This document shows positions 9,594 to 14,815 of a stretch of 14,815 bases of DNA, in pieces; within the stretch, counting starts at the first letter, position 1; the number at the start of each line of letters is the position of its first letter. Position numbers and translations under genes: made by a program. The notes beneath the pieces were generated by a model, which was given only the letters and a program-made list of their open reading frames with translations, made no database searches and was not told the origin of the DNA. Source of the DNA: Dimargaris cristalligena (taxonomy: Eukaryota > Kickxellomycota > Dimargaritomycetes > Dimargaritales > Dimargaritaceae). The stretch lies in NCBI GenBank assembly GCA_027576995.1, contig JANBQC010000659.1, positions 1-14,815 of the forward strand, written 5' to 3'.

Positions 9594-9608
9594 GCAGGGC
9601 TCATAACC
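9594..9608 (-). promoter_or_regulatory. Primer-binding site matching the initiator tRNA-Met anticodon arm
   Basis: Directly against the 5' LTR, the plus strand reads GCAGGGCTCATAACC. This equals bases 25-39 of the yeast initiator tRNA-Met (5' side of the anticodon arm, with CAT as anticodon), exactly 15 bases and ending at the LTR border. Retroelements normally pair with the tRNA 3' end; here the paired part is internal. That is the half-tRNA priming known for Drosophila copia and yeast Ty5. The tRNA match is from memory of the yeast sequence; the host tRNA is not in this window. Confidence 0.85.
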
Positions 9609-9831
9609 TGTTGGAATACTAAGGACATAAAGGAAATAAAACTGGAAGTAAGGGAAGAAAGTAGCTAGAGGACAGTAGGTACCTCTAGGTGGTTAGTTTT
9701 ATTGAACTGTAATTTTTGATAGGGTAAAATATAAGTGGCTAACATAAAGGATCTTATGATAGCAGAAAAAACTAACAGAATTGGATAAAATAGGATAGGA
9801 TAAAGAATATGTTCCTACATATTCTTCAATA
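9609..9831 (-). repeat. 5' LTR of the copia-type element, with a micro-inversion
   Basis: 223 bp, collinear with the other two LTR copies without gaps. It differs from the 3' LTR mainly by transitions. At 9805-9824 it holds GAATATG-TTCCTA-CATATTC, a perfect 7-bp inverted repeat, where the other copies read the core in the opposite direction (ATGTAGGAA at 869-877). The polyadenylation-type signal AATAAA on the minus strand is kept near the middle. Confidence 0.92.
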
Positions 9832-10259
9832 TAGTGGGCATACTTACAGGTCAGTATGGGGGGGTGAGTGTATATAGTGTTTTTTGGGGTAAACTAGGGG
9901 GGTAAGAGTAAAGCTAAGGAATCTAACCAGTCCTAAGGGGGCCCAGTTATATATATACAGAGATGGCTCCAGAGGGAGGTCCCAAGGGAAGACTATGGGT
10001 AACTAAGGTATATAGTAAAACTAGGCCAGTCAGATGGCTACTAGTATCTGGAAGACTCTCATGGTAACTGGAAGGGTCTTTAGATCAGCAGGTTAAGTGA
10101 TTACTATGAAGAGCTGGAGTCCAGAAGGGAAAGGGTTATATGATATAGGGTGATCCCATAGTACCAGGGGCGACCATGGAAAGTTTAATATGATGCTATA
10201 AGTCTTAATAAGGGTGGGTAGCAGGGTGTTTGGATTAAGATGGATTAGAAGGGCTGATA
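9832..10259 (-). repeat. LTR B, truncated copy
   Basis: Aligns with 1497-1912 in the same orientation; shared stretches include AGTGGGCA at the left edge, TGGGATCATAG-like segments (GATCCCATAGTACC) and GATTAGAAGGGC at the right end. About 158 bp of the inner end is missing, exactly where the copia 5' LTR begins. On the minus strand it begins TATCAGCCC, a decayed form of the TGTTGGCCC start seen at 1912. Confidence 0.7.
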
Positions 10260-10824
10260 TGGGTGCTTTAGAGCAACATATTTAATAGTGATATGCATGT
10301 AACAGCATGGGTAAATAGTACTAGAATATGAGCTATTGGTTTGAAGAGGAACCATAATGTGGTATGTCTGTGTAATATTTAATTAGAGGTGTTTAACCAA
10401 GGTAGGTGGCACCTGTCACTGGCATGGTCCCAAGTGATACTGAGTTGGTTAAAATTATACTTCACCATGAACTATGGCTCTGGTGATAATCCTGGAGCCC
10501 TGGTCTATTTAGTGGATGTATGACCTGCAGAATGTATACAAGTAAATACCTCGAGCCTAATTAGCCCCGTATGAATATATTAGCATTCCTAATACGTAAA
10601 ATATACATTTTTTCAACCCATGCTATGCCTACAAACCCACCACTGGCAGAAAAGAGAGTCAATCAAAATCCACATAATTCAAAAAATTATATGCACGTAA
10701 TAGTAACTATCCATTGCATTGTAATGAGGGAGTAAAACAGATTAAAACATAAATAAATTGTAAATGTGAGACACAAAGATCTGATATAGGAAAAGTTCAA
10801 CGGCAAGGATGGCAAATTCTGATA
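10260..10824. other. Gene-free transition from transposon island to gene region
   Basis: No open frame or repeat is recognised. CpG dinucleotides are almost absent up to about 10545 and then return (CTCGAG, CCCCGT, TACGTA), so the edge of the decayed DNA lies near 10550. A 10687-10938 open frame on the minus strand starts at an ATG just after the next gene's stop but has no domain, and most likely is 3' untranslated sequence. Confidence 0.5.
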
Positions 10825-10830
10825 TTTATT
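10825..10830 (-). terminator. Polyadenylation signal of the 370-aa protein gene
   Basis: AATAAA on the minus strand, about 117 bases after the stop codon, a usual distance for a fungal 3' end. Confidence 0.5.
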
Positions 10831-10946
10831 ACTTGAGGCTGGCATCAGTTCATTACATATAGTATCTCGAGGAGTTGACCAAGTGGCGGCAGTGAATAGG
10901 GATCCAAAAGGTGAATGATGGAATATCGATGTCACCATGTTTTTTG

Positions 10947-12059
10947 TTAGTAGGCTTTAGTAAGCTTTTTGTGTCTTTTTATGTTGATTTCATCAATCGC
11001 TCCGTGAATAAGGTCGGCCATCTGAACTACAGGCATGGTCAGTGGGACTGCCGTAAGTAAAACATGATTTCCAAGTGCCGTGTCAGCCTGAACGAGTGCA
11101 TCACAGTCATACCCGCGTTCGTTGGTAAACATTTCCACTGTAAACTGGTCTGTTTTAGAGTCCCATGCTAGACCATAGATAAACGAGGGTCGCATTAGTG
11201 AATCTTGGTTCGTGCGTAAAAATCGGCTCATCCGTACTACAAAACATTCCGGGTGGGTCCTTTTCAAATGTGCCTGGGAATCGGCGTTCTTCCGCCAAAC
11301 CTGGAACTTGCGATAGTTTAGGGCATGTTTGATAATGCTAGCGCGAGACGGTGCTCTAATAGTGTTCCCCGGGAGAAGGTCAAGGTCGCTGGGCAACACC
11401 TCCGCACTAGGCGGTTCGCTAAAGGCCGTGCTGGAGACAGATTGGCAAACCTGATGGCATTCCTCCTTTGGTAATCCCGCACTCGCTGTGGGTAGAATCG
11501 GACGATAGGGGCCTGGATTTTTCCACATAGGTTGGTCTATTTGGCTGGACGAAGTGATATTAGGGTCATCGCCGTTAGCTTCACACGGGTCACTGTAGAG
11601 CGTGGACTGGCTAACAGCCCGAGGCCCTTTGGGCTCGACGGCACCTTGGGTGGAATCACCTCTAGAGGCGGCGTGCGGGAGCTGATGAGCAATATTCAAA
11701 GAACCATCAGGACTTTGGCACCCTTTGTTCGTTAGTGGATGCGGAGGTGAATAGGTTGGGTGGTAATTGTCGTGGTCATCCGTGGTCTCAGGGGCAGCCG
11801 GACCTGGCCAATGTCTGAGTCCATAGTGGATGCCACCAGTTCGTCTATCCCGCACCGGTTGGGAGGTCCAAGTTAATTGCGCATCCATCGGGAGGCCAAC
11901 TTCATTCGCATAAGTATTTTGGCCACCGACAGGAGCTTCTTGCAAGTCAAATACAGGCGGGGCGAGTGAGTCTCCACTCATGGCCGCAGCGGATTGGCAA
12001 GGCGTCGCTAATAGCCACACTAGGGTCAACGTAACACATGGAGTATGGCACGCAACCAT
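10947..12059 (-). CDS. Predicted secreted protein of unknown family, 370 aa
   Basis: I do not recognise the family. The start is the first ATG after the TATA box at 12221-12230; the frame is open further upstream but only from a TTG at 12122. Residues 1-26 form a signal peptide: short N-region, hydrophobic core VTLTLVWLLA (9-18), and cleavage after AAA (24-26). The mature protein has two parts. Residues 27 to about 235 are rich in Pro, Ser, Thr, Gly and His and look disordered, with a dibasic site (RR, 72-73) and one N-glycosylation sequon (NIT, 167-169). Residues about 236-370 look folded, with mixed hydrophobic and charged segments (SFIYGLAWDSKTDQFTVEMF) and a basic C-terminus (KRHKKLTKAY). 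The mature chain has six cysteines (114, 159, 201, 205, 272, 319). No intron is needed. CpG-rich codons contrast with the transposon island that begins about 700 bp downstream. An extracellular or effector-like role is possible but unproven. Confidence 0.75.
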   Translation of the reverse strand: MVACHTPCVTLTLVWLLATPCQSAAAMSGDSLAPPVFDLQEAPVGGQNTYANEVGLPMDAQLTWTSQPVRDRRTGGIHYGLRHWPGPAAPETTDDHDNYHPTYSPPHPLTNKGCQSPDGSLNIAHQLPHAASRGDSTQGAVEPKGPRAVSQSTLYSDPCEANGDDPNITSSSQIDQPMWKNPGPYRPILPTASAGLPKEECHQVCQSVSSTAFSEPPSAEVLPSDLDLLPGNTIRAPSRASIIKHALNYRKFQVWRKNADSQAHLKRTHPECFVVRMSRFLRTNQDSLMRPSFIYGLAWDSKTDQFTVEMFTNERGYDCDALVQADTALGNHVLLTAVPLTMPVVQMADLIHGAIDEINIKRHKKLTKAY

Positions 12060-12220
12060 TGGTACAGATACGATTGCAGGAGATAAGCACAGAGGATTAA
12101 TAGAGAAGGGGAAGTACTGCAAAGATGCTGGAGGTAGGAGTCAAGATAAAAATACCGGGAAATGGTATATTAAATTTAAATATGTTAAATCGGCAATATT
12201 GGACTGTGGGAGACGGCTGT

Positions 12221-12230
12221 TTATATACAA
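12221..12230 (-). promoter_or_regulatory. TATA box of the 370-aa protein gene
   Basis: The minus strand reads TTGTATATAA (continuing ACAG), about 162 bases before the ATG. Transcription would start near 12195, giving a leader of about 135 bases with no ATG before the chosen start. Confidence 0.6.
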
Positions 12231-13171
12231 TTATCTGGCTTAGTTGGTCAAATTGGGAGAGAAGCAGATGCACAAATGGGCAGTCGAGGCACTTTTAGCA
12301 GGTAGGCTCGGGCTGGGTTGTGCAATAGTGCATTCACACCTGTACTCTTTTAGTGCAACAAGTGAGACACCCAAATGAATACAAGGAGTATACAGCACAA
12401 GGCCGCTGGTTGTCTGTTGTGATATACTGCAACCAATGGCAGTGGATCCCGGTATGGCAAGAACCCATATTCGGTTAAGCTGGCGTTGGTCCTTCCCCTA
12501 TATGAAATGCCAATAGCACCCATGTGCCTGCCGCGGAGGCAGAAAGTAAAAGTACTGCTCTGAGAAATATAAGTTTGGCCTAGGTAGTGGCATCACAAAC
12601 TAATCAATAATTTTAGGACCAACGTGAATAAAACCCCTTTCAACTCAGATCTGTATTTGTCTATGATTCCTCGAGTCAACGCCACCATTTTTTCTCAAGA
12701 GAGTTACGGCCCCACCAGTCACAGATGGTTACCAAGCTCGCCACAAGTATGACACTGGCTCGTTGTTTTTCCGGCCCAATAGATTGGCAGTGTCAACACA
12801 AGGGCATTGTAAGGTGGCAAGGACGCGGGTGACTCCAAGTCCATATCCCCCAAATGTCTAAATCCACCATCAACAAGCCTATTCACCTAATATAATGGTG
12901 GATACTGAGACTGTCTATAATATGCCTGCTCGGCTTTTGATAGCGATATGGTACCAACCACGTCTGGCAAAGCAGTGTTGAATGCAGTCATTCATTGAAT
13001 TCGGTCAACTAGTAAATGGGTGGAGAGTTCCAGATACCCAGGGTCTCAGTGGGTCCGTAATTATACACATAATTGATCGTAGAGTTGGAACAGCTCCTCT
13101 CCGGTACTGCTTATTAAATATAATGGCTTTTCTAGGACACATCAAATCTCTTATGGGTATAATGAATGGGT
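12231..13171. other. Intergenic region, nothing recognised
   Basis: No convincing gene, RNA or repeat. A 65-codon plus-strand frame at 12982-13179 has no domain, signal or promoter. CpG is frequent, so this is not transposon-island DNA. The part next to 12230 should hold the upstream control region of the 370-aa gene. Confidence 0.5.
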
Positions 13172-13177
13172 TTTATT
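13172..13177 (-). terminator. Possible polyadenylation signal of the 88-aa protein gene
   Basis: AATAAA on the minus strand, about 190 bases after the stop codon; no closer match was found. Confidence 0.35.
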
Positions 13178-13363
13178 GAGTGAGGTGGCCATGGTAGTTA
13201 ATCAAGTTGTGTAAGACCACTGCGCCAAAATGGAACTGGGCAGACGTGGAGTAGTTAACCGTGCCTAGGTGTAATGGCGGGAAGGGGTGGGTAGGACCCG
13301 TTAGACGGTATCTATAAAGAGTGGCCAACACAATGGGAGGCTATTTCTAGGCATGGATTGTAA

Positions 13364-13630
13364 TTAGACGGGCGCGTCACCAGCGGGGGGACCACCAGCA
13401 GTCGGGCCTCCAGCCCCACCCTTAGCACTTCTACCGCCCTTGCGCCCGCCCTTCCGGGGTTGGCGGCGGAAAAGCTCCTGGGTATGGGTGGCAGAGCGAC
13501 GCACCAGGGTGGAGGAGCCGGGGGACGAAACGGAGTTGTCGGAATGGCTGTTGGCAGGGTTGGCTTGGGCCACAGCGATAAAAGCGATGATGGCAATGGG
13601 GAGGGCCTTAATAAACGAGGTGAACTGCAT
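13364..13630 (-). CDS. Small secreted Lys/Gly-rich protein, 88 aa
   Basis: I do not recognise the family. It has a strong signal peptide (residues 1-23, hydrophobic core ALPIAIIAFIAVAQA, cleavage at AQA-NP). A short Ser/Asn-rich stretch (24-43) leads to two dibasic sites: RR at 44-45 after LV, and RR at 55-56 after LF. Both are Kex2-type processing sites. The last 32 residues (57-88) are basic at first, with KGGR twice in tandem (60-67), then Gly/Pro/Ala-rich, ending DAPV. It has no cysteine. A proprotein that releases one short basic peptide is the simplest reading; a cell-wall-associated protein is another. The ATG at 13630 is the first after the TATA box at 13772-13779, and its leader is pyrimidine-rich with no other ATG. 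Because the opposite strand and a second frame are also open here (GC-rich sequence), the case rests on the signal peptide, the sites and the promoter. Confidence 0.75.
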   Translation of the reverse strand: MQFTSFIKALPIAIIAFIAVAQANPANSHSDNSVSSPGSSTLVRRSATHTQELFRRQPRKGGRKGGRSAKGGAGGPTAGGPPAGDAPV

Positions 13631-13771
13631 GGTGGATATTGGGGGTGCGAGAAGAATGGGGGAAATGTGGCTGTAATGTACTACGTAGGAAGAAGTGGGG
13701 AGTGGATGTTATGGGAAGGCTGAAAGTGGTGATGAATGGATACTGGTACTAGAAGGGTGGGCCACCGTATG

Positions 13772-13779
13772 CTTTTATA
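13772..13779 (-). promoter_or_regulatory. TATA box of the 88-aa protein gene
   Basis: TATAAAAG on the minus strand within an A/T tract, about 142 bases before the ATG. It implies a transcription start near 13745 and a leader of about 115 bases. Confidence 0.6.
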
Positions 13780-14815
13780 TTTTTTGGCAAGGGAAATGCA
13801 GGTGACTGGTGTTCAAGGAATTGGAGGTGTTCAACGATAAATTAATGATAGCCTGGGTATTGAGGATACCATTTCCTGCAGCAGCAATGTAATAGTAAGG
13901 AGTTTGGTCGAAATGTCTGTTGAAATCTCCACTCAGCCCCCTACCTCCGCTCAGTACACTACGGCTACCCGGCTGTTGCTCCTGCCATTGTAAATATTAA
14001 TTTATGGATTTCAGCTCTTAGGGTAGCGATCCATCGGCTGTAAAACAGTCCGCTTATTAGATTTGTCCATTGATTTCATACCTTCGCCTATCAATCGCCA
14101 ATCGGCCGACTTCGGCAGTCAGGGTAACTCCAATATAAAGTTTTCCAATTATCGAATAGCCAGATCTTGGTCTGCTTCTCGATGCTCTAGCGAGAGAACG
14201 GGAGAGGAGAAGGGAAGGCGATTTGCCCAGTCTTCTCCTTGTTTTCTCTCGCCTTCTCTTCTTTGTCATTGCCATTGTGTGCTTGACCATCCCCTATTCA
14301 ATTTCTTGCTTTCCCGGCGACTCCCCCTCCCCATCCATAGTCGTTTGGTGTCAATCTCGGGAAAAGTGACTGCCCGCCCAGCTCACCGTTGCTCCTTTCA
14401 TTTTCACCTGTATGATCAGCCATGTTCCGGGTTATCTGCAGACTAGCCAAACGAGCCGAAGGTCAAATGGTAAAGCCTACACCCTAAATTTGTTTGGCGT
14501 GTGAGCGGGAGACATGCATATTCACCTGTAACTATTTATACTGTGGTAATGGAGGGATCCACAGCAAGAATCCTTTAACCTATGGCTGTTTAGTAAAGAG
14601 ACAGGCGCGGGGAGTCGGTGGGATTAGCGTCCCCGCCTAATAGATGGCGAGTTTTTCACGAAGTATATTAATATTTACATTTACCTTGAATTCCTCGTCG
14701 ATATGCCGGCAGTGCCGGAGAGGTAGAGATGTAGTGAGGCTTCATATCCTGCCAAAAATAACTCCCGGGTAATCGTTGAGACAGTGGGCCTATATGTGGC
14801 TACTCTGTTACGTCC
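13780..14815. other. Right-end region, no confident gene
   Basis: Open frames on both strands at 14057-14446 mirror one another across a purine/pyrimidine-rich segment and have no domain. The plus strand is C/T-rich at about 14218-14340, a feature of fungal promoters. It is followed by an ATG at 14423 opening a 21-codon frame (MFRVICRLAKRAEG...), which could be a first exon but has no clear continuation. Another 26-codon frame starts at 13913. A short inverted repeat CCGGCA-G-TGCCGG lies at 14706-14718. Confidence 0.4.
14603..14638. repeat. GC-rich imperfect inverted repeat
   Basis: AGGCGCGGGGA (14603-14613) pairs with TCCCCGCCT (14630-14638), with two unpaired bases in one arm and a 16-base loop. 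Its role is unknown. Confidence 0.4.

Larger units (their letters stand above)
4855..9831 (-). mobile_element. Ty1/copia LTR retrotransposon, structurally complete but decayed
   Basis: A 4977-bp element on the minus strand: 5' LTR (9609-9831), primer site (9594-9608), leader, gag, protease, integrase, RT and RNase H in the copia order (integrase before RT), polypurine tract (5078-5086) and 3' LTR (4855-5077). Both LTRs are 223 bp and align without gaps, differing at roughly 27 positions, about 8 of which belong to one small inversion. Start and stop of the polyprotein fall in the same frame 1419 codons apart, but three frameshifts and several stops lie between. The outer flanks do not form a target duplication (ACAGT left, TAGTG right). 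The left flank is gypsy pol and the right flank LTR B, so a simple insertion into one site does not explain it. Confidence 0.93.

Noticed and set aside
4851..9835. CAGT/TAGT as a copia target-site duplication
   Set aside because: Only four bases, one mismatched, and the two flanks belong to different elements; copia-type insertions give five.
12060..12122. Upstream 21-codon extension of the 370-aa protein
   Set aside because: The extended frame opens with TTG, not ATG; the first ATG after the TATA box is at 12059 and starts a standard signal peptide.
13312..13596. Second minus-strand frame and two plus-strand frames over the 88-aa gene
   Set aside because: They are by-products of GC-rich sequence; only the 13364-13630 frame has a signal peptide, an ATG in place and a promoter.
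13913..13993. 26-codon plus-strand frame starting MSVEISTQPPTS
   Set aside because: Good start context but it ends at TAA after 26 codons, with no evident intron or homologous continuation.
14057..14446. Overlapping plus and minus frames of 127 and 77 codons
   Set aside because: Both come from a purine/pyrimidine-biased segment and show no domain; the Arg/Lys-rich and Ser/Cys/Leu-rich compositions are what such bias gives.
14423..14488. Possible first exon of a mitochondrial protein (MFRVICRLAKRAEG)
   Set aside because: The N-terminus looks like a targeting sequence and GTAAAG follows, but joining to the nearest acceptor (TTTAG near 14593) gives an immediate stop, and no later exon is recognisable.
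10260..14815. tRNA or rRNA genes in the gene region
   Set aside because: I looked for the T-arm GGTTCGA pattern and cloverleaf arms on both strands and found none; the only tRNA-like sequences are the two retroelement primer sites.

Overview
The window looks like nuclear DNA of a filamentous or early-diverging fungus. Three things point there: decayed Ty3/gypsy and Ty1/copia LTR retrotransposons, compact intron-free genes with clear TATA boxes, and a retrotransposon primer site that matches the fungal (yeast-type) initiator tRNA-Met. The exact lineage cannot be fixed from the sequence. It divides into a CpG-poor transposon island (1 to about 10260) and CpG-rich ordinary DNA (about 10550 to the end).

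Transposon island. Bases 1-265 are a plus-strand LTR (LTR A), cut by the window edge. A 217-bp inverted partner lies at 1978-2194, next to the decayed minus-strand gypsy pol remnant at 2584-4854 (end of RT, RNase H, integrase, GPY/F). A second LTR type (LTR B, minus strand) is complete at 1339-1912, with a candidate primer site beside it, and truncated at 9832-10259. Between the gypsy pol and truncated LTR B sits a structurally complete minus-strand copia element, 4855-9831. It has two 223-bp LTRs, an initiator-tRNA-Met anticodon-arm primer site, gag, protease, integrase, RT, RNase H and a polypurine tract. A third, solitary copy of its LTR is at 669-891. Every element is dead: stop codons mostly fit C-to-T (or G-to-A) changes, three catalytic Asp codons have become Asn, and the copia frame shifts three times.

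Gene region. Two minus-strand genes follow. One encodes a 370-aa predicted secreted protein of unknown family (10947-12059). The other encodes an 88-aa small secreted protein with two dibasic sites and a Lys/Gly-rich tail (13364-13630). Each starts with a true ATG that is the first ATG after a TATA box, and each has an AATAAA-type signal downstream. I see no gene in the stretches between and beyond them.

The layout (predicted secreted proteins of no recognisable family beside a decayed nested retrotransposon cluster) resembles the effector-type compartments of other fungi. That link is inference. The most notable specific observation is the half-tRNA primer site of the copia element.
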